The notes under the pieces were generated by a model. The model searched no databases and had not been told where the DNA came from. It worked only from the letters and a program-made list of their open reading frames with translations. Below, one piece after another: positions 6,579 through 13,024 of a DNA stretch of 17,531 nucleotides. A program made the translations under genes and the position numbers. This DNA is from CAZDYP01 sp964509505 (GTDB lineage: Bacteria > Chloroflexota > Anaerolineae > JACRMK01), in the NCBI GenBank assembly GCA_964509505.1, contig CAZDYP010000111.1, positions 1-17,531 on the forward strand, written 5' to 3'. The stretch's first letter is position 1; every line of letters begins with the position of its first letter.

Positions 6579-8307
6579 CCATAAAATTGCGGAGCTGCTA
6601 ACGCGCATCGCGTCCATGCTCGCCTTGCTCGACGAAAACTCGTTCAAGGTCAACGCCTATCGTCGCGCCGCCGATGCGATTGAGCATTTGCCGCAAGACG
6701 CGCAAGCCCTCTGGCAAGGCGAGGCGAAGAACCTGCGAACCATTGATGGCGTGGGCGAAGCGATTGCCTCGAAACTTGACGAGCTGTTCCGCACAGGCGA
6801 GCTCAGCTATTATCAAGAGGTCGCGCAACAAGTGCCGTCGGGCGTCGTGGATTTATTGTCGGTACCCGATGTCGGACCCAAGACGGCGCGACGCTTGTGG
6901 CAAGAGCTTGGCGTGACCAACCTCGACCAATTGCGCGCGGCGCTCGAAGCGGGCAAGGTGGCGCAGCTCAAAGGCTTGGGCGAGAAGTCGGCGGCGAAGA
7001 TGCTCGCGGGTTTGACGATGCTGTCGCGCAGGACGGGCCGCCGCAAACTTTCCGACGTGTATCCGTTCGCCCAAGAGCTCATCACGCAACTGCAACAGCT
7101 GTGCGGCAAAGCCATCAAAGACATCACGTTTGCTGGCTCATTGCGGCGGATGCGCGCGACCATTGGCGACTTAGATTTGCTGGCGAGCGCGGATGAAAAG
7201 CAGCACGCGCGCATTTTGGAAGCGTTCACGAAACTACTCCATGTCGAAACCATCAATGACCATGGTACCACGAAGGCTTCGATCATCGCGCGCAACGGGC
7301 TGCAGGTGGACTTGCGCGTCTTGTTGCCGAAGCATTGGGGTTGCGCGCTCGCCTATTTCACAGGCAGCAAAGAACACAACATCGTGATTCGCGGCCTCGC
7401 GCAAGACATGGGTTTGTCGCTGAACGAGTATCGCTTTGCGAAAGGCAAGAAAGAAATTTTTTGCGAGACGGAAGAAGCCGTTTACCAGACGATAGGCTTG
7501 CCGTGGATTCCACCCGAGCTACGTGAAGCAGCGGGTGAAGTGGAAGCGGCGCGCGCTGGCACGCTGCCCAAGCTGATTGACCTCGGTGATTTGAAGGGTG
7601 ATTGTCAATCGCATTCGACGTGGAGCGATGGCGCGTTGAGCATCGAGGCGATGGCGAAAGCGGCACAAGCGCGCGGCCTGAAGTATCTTGCCGTCACCGA
7701 CCACAGCAAAGGTTTGGGCATTGCGCGCGGTTTGGACGAGACACGTATCCGACAACAGTGGGCGGAGATTGACGCGCTCAACAAAAAAATGCGCGGGTTC
7801 AAAATTCTCAAAGGCATTGAGCTGGAAATTCGCGCCGATGGCTCGCTGGACTTGCCCGACGAGATTCTCGCGCAGCTCGACCTCTGCCTGGCTTCGACGC
7901 ACAGCGCGCAAAAGCAAGCACGCGAGAAGATTACCGCGCGGGTGATTCAAGCCATGCGCCATCCGCTGGTAGATGTGATCGCGCATCCGACAGGGCGGCT
8001 CATCGGCGAGCGCGAAGAAAGTGAATTGGACGTGGCAGAGGCGATGCGTGTCGCGCAAGCGACAGGCACGATCCTCGAAGTGGATGGCGCGCCTGAACGG
8101 CTTGACCTCGACGCAGTGCATATCCGCCGTTTGAAGGAACTAGGACTTAAGACTATGATAGATAGCGACGCGCATCACGCCGACCAATTCAATGGATTGT
8201 TTTATGGCGTGGCGAATGCGCGGCGCGGCTGGGCTGAACCCAGCGATGTTTTGAACACAATGGAGTGGTCACAACTCAAAAAGCATTTGAAGCGCCATAG
8301 GCGTTAA
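6553..8307 (+). CDS. polX: DNA polymerase X family protein with PHP domain
   Basis: 584 residues, typical of bacterial PolX, a gap-filling base-excision-repair polymerase with a C-terminal PHP 3'-5' exonuclease domain. In order: an N-terminal helix-hairpin-helix lyase-like domain (about 1-90, TIDGVGEAIASKL), a second HhH (VPDVGPKTARRL, 104-115) and a third (LKGLGEKSAAKML), the nucleotidyltransferase palm with GSLRRMRATIGDLDLL (195-210; D206, D208) and VDLRVL (D253), YFTGSKEHN (269-277), then PHP from about 342. PHP ligands include H354, VTDH (381-384), E423/E425, H450, H478 and DSDAHH (537-542). The first His of the HXH motif is Gln (GDCQSHSTWSDG, 349-360). ATG 6553 overlaps the HEPN remnant. 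Confidence 0.92.
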   Translation: MTNQPDWNNHKIAELLTRIASMLALLDENSFKVNAYRRAADAIEHLPQDAQALWQGEAKNLRTIDGVGEAIASKLDELFRTGELSYYQEVAQQVPSGVVDLLSVPDVGPKTARRLWQELGVTNLDQLRAALEAGKVAQLKGLGEKSAAKMLAGLTMLSRRTGRRKLSDVYPFAQELITQLQQLCGKAIKDITFAGSLRRMRATIGDLDLLASADEKQHARILEAFTKLLHVETINDHGTTKASIIARNGLQVDLRVLLPKHWGCALAYFTGSKEHNIVIRGLAQDMGLSLNEYRFAKGKKEIFCETEEAVYQTIGLPWIPPELREAAGEVEAARAGTLPKLIDLGDLKGDCQSHSTWSDGALSIEAMAKAAQARGLKYLAVTDHSKGLGIARGLDETRIRQQWAEIDALNKKMRGFKILKGIELEIRADGSLDLPDEILAQLDLCLASTHSAQKQAREKITARVIQAMRHPLVDVIAHPTGRLIGEREESELDVAEAMRVAQATGTILEVDGAPERLDLDAVHIRRLKELGLKTMIDSDAHHADQFNGLFYGVANARRGWAEPSDVLNTMEWSQLKKHLKRHRR

Positions 8308-8327
8308 AGGAAAAGGGGGAGCGCTCC

Positions 8328-8615
8328 ATGGATTTGAGCAAGCGACGGGTTGGCGAAATGGAAGTGGCGCGTGTGTTGAACATCATCGCGACGCCACCGA
8401 ATCTACGCAAAGAACGGCGCGCCAATGATTTAGCGGGCGATTACGACGAGTGGTTCGACGGCGGCGCGCGACGCATGGTGACGGGTTACACCATCTATCA
8501 ATTTGCGAATGGCACACGCGCGATTGTCAACGTCTTCAAACACCTGCATATCCGCATTCAATTTCCTGAAGGCACCATCGTCAGTGTGCGCCAAGAAGAT
8601 ACGAGAAGCTTATGA
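8328..8615 (+). CDS. small conserved-looking hypothetical protein
   Basis: 95 residues, not recognised. It has a basic N-terminus (MDLSKRRVGEMEVARV), a central acidic/aromatic stretch (GDYDEWFDGG), and a C-terminal half that alternates like beta strands (GYTIYQFANGTRAIVNVFKHLHIRIQF). No cysteines, signal peptide or membrane segment. A strong AGGGGGAG Shine-Dalgarno lies before ATG 8328, 20 bp after polX, so it is probably part of that operon. Its stop overlaps the start of the next gene by ATGA, so the two products may work together. Confidence 0.7.
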   Translation: MDLSKRRVGEMEVARVLNIIATPPNLRKERRANDLAGDYDEWFDGGARRMVTGYTIYQFANGTRAIVNVFKHLHIRIQFPEGTIVSVRQEDTRSL

Positions 8616-9013
8616 CGAGCGCGATGGACGTACAACTGCCTGACCGTTGCGTGAGCGCAACCTATCACTGTGTCTTGTGCGGCGCAGAAGCAGGGCAACT
8701 ACAACTCACGTTGCGCGAGGCGGGGGCTGCTGCAACGTTGGTGGCGTGTGGGCTTGTGGGCGAAGCAACACAAGGCGTGGCCCACGACACTATCATACGG
8801 TTGGTGCGGGTGTTGACTGTGGGCAATGCGCGCGAACTCTATCAGCTGGATACCGAGTGGGCTTCGTTCTATTGCCCTGAGTGTGACGCGGTGTATTGCA
8901 AAGCGCATTGGCGCACACGCATCCAATTCGGTGACGATGATGAGATGCCCGGCTGGTACGATTGCACCTATGGCACATGCCCTAATGGACATGTGCGCAT
9001 TGTGGATGATTGA
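8612..9013 (+). CDS. cysteine-rich putative zinc-binding protein
   Basis: 133 residues with paired metal-ligand motifs: C20XXC23 (YHCVLCG), C88XXC91 followed by C96XXH99 (FYCPECDAVYCKAHW), and a C-terminal C118/C123/H127 cluster (YDCTYGTCPNGHVRIVDD). The spacing suggests two zinc sites, possibly cross-braced, but no named family is recognised. It is cytosolic by appearance. The ATG at 8612 overlaps the previous stop (ATGA), implying coupling. It is the last rightward gene before the terminator at 9135. A nucleic-acid or protein-interaction role is plausible for such zinc clusters but is not shown. Confidence 0.75.
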   Translation: MTSAMDVQLPDRCVSATYHCVLCGAEAGQLQLTLREAGAAATLVACGLVGEATQGVAHDTIIRLVRVLTVGNARELYQLDTEWASFYCPECDAVYCKAHWRTRIQFGDDDEMPGWYDCTYGTCPNGHVRIVDD

Positions 9014-9072
9014 GCGCTCAGGGCAGAGTGAGCAAGAATGCATCCCCTGAGTCACTAACCCTTTGCCCATCT

Positions 9073-9087
9073 AACCTTGCGAAGGTT
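9073..9087. repeat. small hairpin AACCTT-GCG-AAGGTT
   Basis: A perfect 6-bp stem with a 3-nt loop lies in the 220-bp gap between the convergent genes, upstream of the bidirectional terminator. No T-tract follows. A looser dyad (CTCAGGG at 9017-9023 and CCCTGAG at 9045-9051) lies just before it. Nothing else is recognised in this gap apart from the terminator. Confidence 0.35.
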
Positions 9088-9128
9088 GGTGTACGCTACA
9101 CAACTTGAATCGAGTGGGCAACGCTAAC

Positions 9129-9165
9129 AAAAACTCGCGGCTCTCTTGGAGAGCCGCGAATTTTT
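9129..9165. terminator. bidirectional intrinsic terminator
   Basis: A 10-bp perfect GC-rich stem (TCGCGGCTCT at 9135-9144, AGAGCCGCGA at 9150-9159) with a 5-nt loop is followed by TTTTT and preceded by AAAAA. It therefore has the hairpin-plus-T-tract form on both strands. It lies between the convergent zinc-protein gene (ends 9013) and amidohydrolase gene (ends 9234) and probably serves both. Confidence 0.9.
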
Positions 9166-9233
9166 ACAGCATCCGCACTCTGAAGCAGATTGCTTCCCCG
9201 CGAAATAAACTTGCCATGATTAGGTAACATGAG

Positions 9234-10127
9234 TTACTCAGGGGTTAAGCCTAAGAGCGACAAACTATCGCGTGTAAAAATTTTTTCCAATTCATCTTCT
9301 GGCACGCGCGGCAGTTGCGTGCCGGCGAGGATATCATTGACTTTGCGCGTGCCTGCGATGGTTTCTTGCGGTGTGGCTATGGGGTAATCCGAGCCAAACA
9401 ACAATTTGTGCAGCACACTCCATTCGGTCGCCAATCGCAAGGCGTTGTACATGGACCAAGGGCGATAGAACAGGGCAGAAATATCCGCATAGACGTTGGG
9501 ATGCTTGCGGATGACGACGATGGTATCTTGCATCCACGGATGCCCCATGTGCGCCATGACGATTTTCAAATCGGGACACGCGATGGCGATGCGGTCAACG
9601 TAGAGCGGATACGCCTCTTCGAGCGGCGCGAAGCGCACGGGCGACGTGCCCATGTGAAACAAGATAGGCAATTTGAGCTGCTGCGCTTTTCGATAGATGG
9701 CGAATGCGCCCGCGCCCAACAAATCTGCGCGCTGATAGTTGAGCCCAAGCTTGACGCCTTTCAAGCCCAGCTCGACACAACGCTCCATCTCCGACAGCGC
9801 CTGAGGATCGTCGGGATGCACGGACATAAAGCCAATGACGCGCCCATCATGCTCGCGCACAAATTCGACGACGGCGTCATTCACGTCGCGCGCCGCGCCG
9901 AACACATCGTCATAGGCGGTGCGCGCGGCGCTGTCTTCATCCGTATGAAGCGTGGCAATGTTGAATGCGATCGAATAATCAACAACGGCCATGGCTTGTT
10001 CGTAGTCCGCCCAGGTGTTGTTCACCTTCACGGTCTTGTCGGGACGCCATGGCGGCGGCGTCAAATCGTAACCCGCAGGCACTTGGTCGCGGTACTTGGG
10101 GGGATGGGTGTGGATGTCAATGATCAC
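9234..10127 (-). CDS. metal-dependent amidohydrolase (Amidohydro_2, ACMSD-like)
   Basis: 297 residues forming a TIM-barrel amidohydrolase. Metal ligands are visible as DIHTH (H6, H8), LFHMG (H158), MAHMGHP (H193) and FGSDYP (D247), the arrangement of the amidohydrolase-2 branch that includes decarboxylases such as ACMSD and hydrolases of lactones or ring-cleavage products. VKLGLNYQRAD (125-135) lies in the barrel. No signal peptide. GTG at 10127 is the only reasonable start because DIHTH follows directly; GAGG lies upstream. It is divergent from the LLM oxidoreductase with only 94 bp between the two starts, suggesting shared control and perhaps a shared catabolic pathway. The substrate cannot be told from sequence. 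Confidence 0.85.
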   Translation of the reverse strand: MIIDIHTHPPKYRDQVPAGYDLTPPPWRPDKTVKVNNTWADYEQAMAVVDYSIAFNIATLHTDEDSAARTAYDDVFGAARDVNDAVVEFVREHDGRVIGFMSVHPDDPQALSEMERCVELGLKGVKLGLNYQRADLLGAGAFAIYRKAQQLKLPILFHMGTSPVRFAPLEEAYPLYVDRIAIACPDLKIVMAHMGHPWMQDTIVVIRKHPNVYADISALFYRPWSMYNALRLATEWSVLHKLLFGSDYPIATPQETIAGTRKVNDILAGTQLPRVPEDELEKIFTRDSLSLLGLTPE

Positions 10128-10159
10128 GTCACAAACCTCGGCAAGGTTAATCGTCCATA

Positions 10160-10190
10160 GCGCCTAGCAATGACCTGGATTGCTCTGCGC
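10160..10190. promoter_or_regulatory. candidate operator dyad in divergent promoter region
   Basis: A symmetric dyad, GCG-N3-AGCAAT-N7-ATTGCT-N3-CGC, occupies the middle of the 94-bp intergenic region between the divergent amidohydrolase and LLM genes. Half-site spacing (centre to centre 13 bp for the inner arms) is compatible with a dimeric helix-turn-helix regulator. No regulator gene is present in the window and no convincing -35/-10 pair was identified here. Confidence 0.35.
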
Positions 10191-10221
10191 CATACGTTCA
10201 ATTTTCGCAGGAGTCAAACAC

Positions 10222-11136
10222 ATGACCACTCATGCCGTCGAATTTGGCTGGGTTATTCAACCGGCCGCTATCCAATGGGCTGAACGCGAGTCGCTGCTGG
10301 AGCACAACCGCCAATTTTTTGAGCGCGTCCGTCATCATTTTCAGAGCGCATGGTTTGAAGATCATTTTCAAGACGTGGGACGCTACCAGCATCACCAACG
10401 CCTCGAAGGTTGGGTCAATTTGTGTTATCACATGGCGTTGTATCCCGAGCTGCGTTTCGGTCATCTGGTGTTGGGACAATCATATCGCAATCCTGCGCTC
10501 GTTGCGAAAATGGCGGCGACGGCGCAAGCGGTATCGCAGGGGCGTTTCATTCTGGGCGTTGGAGCGGGTTGGCACGCGCCTGAATATCGCGCCTATGGTT
10601 GGCATTTTCCCACACCCGGCGTGCGCACGCGCCAACTTGATGAGTACGTGCGCATTCTCAAACTGATGTTGACGCAATCGCCCGCGTCGTTCACAGGCAA
10701 GTATTACGCCATCGCCGAGGCTTACAACGACCCATTGCCCAATCCACCCCTCACGCTCATGATTGGCGGCAGCGGCGAGCGCGGCACGTTACGCACCACA
10801 GCGAAGTATGCGAATTGGTGGAATTTTGGTTTGCGTCCACCAGACGAATTCCAACACAAACTCGACGTGTTGAAGCGTCATTGCGACGAAGTAGGGCGCG
10901 ACTTCAATGAGATTACGCCGACGACGTTCCAATTCGTCAGCCTCGCAAATGATCCAACCCACTATGTCACGATAGGGGACATGCGCATTATCACGGGCGA
11001 CGCGGACGCTGTGACGCGGCAGCTCGAAGCGTATGTCGCGCTTGGGGCGCGACATTTCATGTTGCGCTTTGTGGATTTTCCGAGTGTGGCAGGGTTGGAG
11101 CTGTTCATCAGCAAAGTGTTGCCGCGTTTTCGCTAA
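10222..11136 (+). CDS. LLM-class flavin/F420-dependent oxidoreductase
   Basis: 304 residues of the luciferase-like monooxygenase fold, which uses reduced flavin or coenzyme F420. Recognisable features are the N-terminal barrel segment LRFGHLVLGQSYRNPALVAKMAAT (from about 77), GRFILGVGAGWHAPEYRAYG (107-126), the LDEYVRILKLML helix (139-150), PNPPLTLMIGGSGERGTLRTTAKYANWWN (173-201), and a C-terminal FMLRFVDFP segment. The ATG at 10222 is chosen because AGGAG lies 8 nt upstream; an in-frame ATT/TTG-type extension to 10180 lacks one. The TAA stop (11134-11136) lies within the terminal inverted repeat of the 166-bp element. Cofactor and substrate cannot be told apart by eye. It may oxidise a substrate acted on by the divergent amidohydrolase. 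Confidence 0.88.
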   Translation: MTTHAVEFGWVIQPAAIQWAERESLLEHNRQFFERVRHHFQSAWFEDHFQDVGRYQHHQRLEGWVNLCYHMALYPELRFGHLVLGQSYRNPALVAKMAATAQAVSQGRFILGVGAGWHAPEYRAYGWHFPTPGVRTRQLDEYVRILKLMLTQSPASFTGKYYAIAEAYNDPLPNPPLTLMIGGSGERGTLRTTAKYANWWNFGLRPPDEFQHKLDVLKRHCDEVGRDFNEITPTTFQFVSLANDPTHYVTIGDMRIITGDADAVTRQLEAYVALGARHFMLRFVDFPSVAGLELFISKVLPRFR

Positions 11137-11298
11137 TTAACGTCAATGCGGGATAAGGTTGCGGGCGATTGAAAATCGCGCCTGCTCACTGCGAAACCCG
11201 CCGGCGCGGGTTCAGTTCCAGCCGACGGAGGTCGGCTGGGCGCGGCGGTGCGCGCGCCTTGCCTTCGCGGTGGCTTATCCCGAATTCACGTTAATTAG
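11133..11298. mobile_element. 166-bp MITE-like inverted-repeat element
   Basis: 25-bp terminal inverted repeats at 11133-11157 and 11274-11298 match at 23 of 25 positions; they begin CTAATTAACGT and end CGGGATAAG. The interior has three tight hairpins: GCGATT/AATCGC near 11164-11178, AACCCGC/GCGGGTT near 11195-11212, and CAGCCGAC/GTCGGCTG near 11219-11238. No coding capacity. The outer TAATTA may be a target duplication or part of the repeat. The left repeat contains the TAA stop codon of the LLM gene. A structured non-coding RNA or complex terminator is an alternative to a mobile element. Confidence 0.7.
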
Positions 11299-11413
11299 AG
11301 CGGCGGGAGAAAATCAATCAATGATTATGTCGTTCTGATTGCGCAATGGCGCGGGCGAGAACGGAAAGGGCAACCATTCTAACAGCGAGAGGACAAAACG
11401 GACTCTCTACGGG

Positions 11414-11443
11414 TTGGTGGCTGTCGTGCGCGTGTGGTAGAAT
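11414..11443 (+). promoter_or_regulatory. putative extended -10 promoter for the SDR gene
   Basis: TGG-TAGAAT at 11435-11443 resembles an extended -10 (TGN-TATAAT, 5 of 6 in the hexamer). A poor -35 (TTGGTG, 11414-11419) lies 18 bp upstream. It is 87 bp from the SDR start at 11530. A dyad (TTCAAT-GCTTCA near 11452-11463 and TGAAGC within ATTGAAGC near 11471-11478) follows in the presumed leader. The rest of 11299-11413 shows nothing recognisable. Confidence 0.45.
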
Positions 11444-11529
11444 CCTGCCCGTTCAATGCTTCAGCACGCGATTGAAGCGTCGGGTGTTTGAATGATACAT
11501 CATCTACCATCTACAAAAGGGGACTGATT

Positions 11530-12303
11530 ATGGAACTGGGGTTGAAAGGCAAGGTCGCTGCTATCACAGGTGGCAGCGAAGGCATCGGCAAGGCAACGGC
11601 GCTGCGTTTGGCTATGGAGGGCGCAAAGGTGGCGATTTGCGCGCGGCGTGAAAATGTGCTGCATCAAGCCGCCGCTGAGATTCGCAACGCAGGCGGCGTA
11701 GTGCTGACCGTCATCGCCGATGTGACGAAGGCGGAGGATATCGAGTGCTTCATTACCGAGACCGTGAAACAGTTTGGGCGGCTCGACATCCTTGTGAACA
11801 ATGCAGGCACCTCGAATGCCAATCATTTCGAGAGCGTTACGGATGAGGTGTGGGAACAAGACCTGCAACTCAAATTGTTTGCGGCAATTCGCGCCTCACG
11901 CGTGGCGATTCCACACATGAAGAAACAGGGCGGCGGCCGCATCATCAACCTCACGATGGTGGGCGGCAAGCAACCCGGCGCGAAGTCGTTGCCGACGACG
12001 GTAAGCCGTGCAGCAGGGCTGGCGTTGACGAAAGCCTTGAGCAAAGATATGGCTGAACACAACATTCTCGTCAACACGGTCAGCGTTGGTCTTATTAAGA
12101 GTGGGCAAATTACACGAAATGCGGGGCGACGTGGATTGACGCCCGAACAATTTTACGAACAAGTAGGCAAGAACATTCCATTGGGGCGCATTGGCGAAGC
12201 GGAAGAAGTCGCCAATGTCATCGCGTTTCTTGCATCCGAGGCGGCGAGCTACGTGACAGGCGCAAGCATCAACGTGGATGGCGGCACATCTGGGGTACTT
12301 TGA
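11530..12303 (+). CDS. SDR-fold protein with non-canonical active site
   Basis: 257 residues, classical short-chain dehydrogenase/reductase length. The Rossmann dinucleotide motif is intact (TGGSEGIG, 13-20), as are CARR (38-41, suggesting NADP preference), NNAG (90-93), and the C-terminal ASINVDGGTSG. The catalytic tetrad is absent: the YXXXK site reads TTVSR (T156 and R160 at the Tyr and Lys positions), the usual Ser region is INLTMVGG (139-146), and the Asn-containing helix carries K115. It resembles 3-oxoacyl-ACP-reductase-like sequences with a PTxVSRAAG segment; activity by the standard mechanism is unlikely. ATG 11530 has AAGGGG 8 nt upstream; a TTG at 11488 is rejected. Confidence 0.88.
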   Translation: MELGLKGKVAAITGGSEGIGKATALRLAMEGAKVAICARRENVLHQAAAEIRNAGGVVLTVIADVTKAEDIECFITETVKQFGRLDILVNNAGTSNANHFESVTDEVWEQDLQLKLFAAIRASRVAIPHMKKQGGGRIINLTMVGGKQPGAKSLPTTVSRAAGLALTKALSKDMAEHNILVNTVSVGLIKSGQITRNAGRRGLTPEQFYEQVGKNIPLGRIGEAEEVANVIAFLASEAASYVTGASINVDGGTSGVL

Positions 12304-12328
12304 ACAGCAAGGCCCCGTAGGTTTGGGA

Positions 12329-12342
12329 AGCCCGCGCGGGCT
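12329..12342. repeat. GC palindrome AGCCCGCGCGGGCT
   Basis: A perfect 14-bp palindrome lies 26 bp after the SDR stop, just before the terminator at 12358. It may add to the 3'-end structure of the SDR mRNA. No T-tract follows it directly. Confidence 0.4.
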
Positions 12343-12357
12343 CATGTAGCAAATGCG

Positions 12358-12390
12358 AACGAGTCGCAGTACTGCGACTCGTTTTGTTTT
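12358..12390 (+). terminator. intrinsic terminator after the SDR gene
   Basis: A perfect 26-bp palindrome with arms AACGAGTCGCAGT (12358-12370) and its complement (12371-12383) is followed by a T-rich tract (TTTTGTTTT). It terminates rightward transcription from the SDR gene. The T-rich tract reaches into the stop codon of the convergent OsmC-like gene (TAA on the minus strand, 12389-12391). On the minus strand the palindrome is not followed by a T-tract. Confidence 0.85.
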
Positions 12391-12916
12391 ACGGAATGAT
12401 GTCCACTTCCAACTTGAGATCAACGGTGCGAGACAACGAGTTGGCGACGGGCGACGTCTTCACCGAATGCTCCCAGATTTCCCGAATCGTCTGTTCGTCG
12501 GCGTCGGCTTGCACGTAGAGCTTGGCGACGACCTCATCGAAGCCGGGATGTCCCTTATCGTCCAAGCCGAGAAACGTGAACGAGTTGTCTTGTGTGGACG
12601 ACACGGCGACCTCAAGGTTATGCACGACGACGCCGCGCTTCGTCGCATTCAACACGAATCCTGTGGCGAGACATGCGCCATACGCGCCCAGCACATATTC
12701 CATCGAATTGGGGCTGGTGTCTTCGCCCGTCAGATGCGTTGGCTCGTCCACCACAAACGAGTGGTTACGCACCTGCGCCTTGAATTTGAGGCCATTCGTC
12801 CAACGCACCCGCGACGCCTTCGGCGCGCGCGCCGCTGCAGGTTGCGCGCCCACCGTCTTCAGCGCCGCTTCCAATGCGGGCACATCAATGCCGTTCAGAA
12901 TTTTTTGTTCGCTCAT
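12389..12916 (-). CDS. OsmC-family protein lacking the second cysteine
   Basis: 175 residues. The fold is recognised by the beta-rich start (KASRVRWTNGLKFKAQVRNHSFVVDEP), PNSMEYVLGAYGACLATGF (69-87) with the peroxidatic-type Cys C82, and the C-terminal KTSPVANSLSRTVDLKLEV. OsmC and Ohr proteins are dimeric thiol peroxidases with two cysteines; here the second site reads TSPVAN with Ser155, as in a single-Cys branch whose activity is less clear. ATG at 12914-12916 is preferred; an in-frame ATG at 12925 lies within the heptad array, and neither has a Shine-Dalgarno. The gene is downstream of the MetE-like gene on the same strand. Confidence 0.85.
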   Translation of the reverse strand: MSEQKILNGIDVPALEAALKTVGAQPAAARAPKASRVRWTNGLKFKAQVRNHSFVVDEPTHLTGEDTSPNSMEYVLGAYGACLATGFVLNATKRGVVVHNLEVAVSSTQDNSFTFLGLDDKGHPGFDEVVAKLYVQADADEQTIREIWEHSVKTSPVANSLSRTVDLKLEVDIIP

Positions 12917-13024
12917 ATTAGTCATTAGTCATTAGTCATTAGTCATTAGTCATTAGCTCTCAGCCACTAGTTATCTACCTGAGGCTGGCGACTAATGACG
13001 AAAGACTAATGACTAGTGACGATT
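12917..13024. repeat. heptad array TTAGTCA and inverted counterpart
   Basis: Four exact 7-bp units (TTAGTCA) followed by degenerate ones occupy 12919-12958; the complementary units (GACTAATGAC-type) fill 12989-13022, giving a long inverted repeat (for example GACTAATGACTAGTGAC at 13004-13020 against the left array). It fills the whole gap between the stop codon of the MetE-like gene (13023-13025) and the start of the OsmC-like gene (12916). In the transcript it would form a large hairpin just before the OsmC start. Confidence 0.85.

Noticed and set aside
9061..9233. tRNA or other structured RNA gene in the convergent gap
   Set aside because: The hairpins do not assemble into a cloverleaf, no T-loop consensus is seen, and the main one is a plain intrinsic terminator.
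9315..10160. 281-codon rightward open frame opposite the amidohydrolase
   Set aside because: It is the antisense shadow of a clear amidohydrolase with intact metal ligands; its own translation is rich in Arg/His and has no family features.
10180..10221. Upstream extension of the LLM oxidoreductase to 10180
   Set aside because: The added residues have no homology to the family, no Shine-Dalgarno precedes them, and ATG 10222 has AGGAG at the ideal distance.
12353..12928. 191-codon rightward frame over the OsmC-like gene
   Set aside because: Antisense to a clear OsmC-fold gene and begins inside a terminator palindrome.
12917..13024. CRISPR array
   Set aside because: The units are 7 bp, adjacent and without spacers, which fits tandem heptads and not 23-45 bp repeats with unique spacers.
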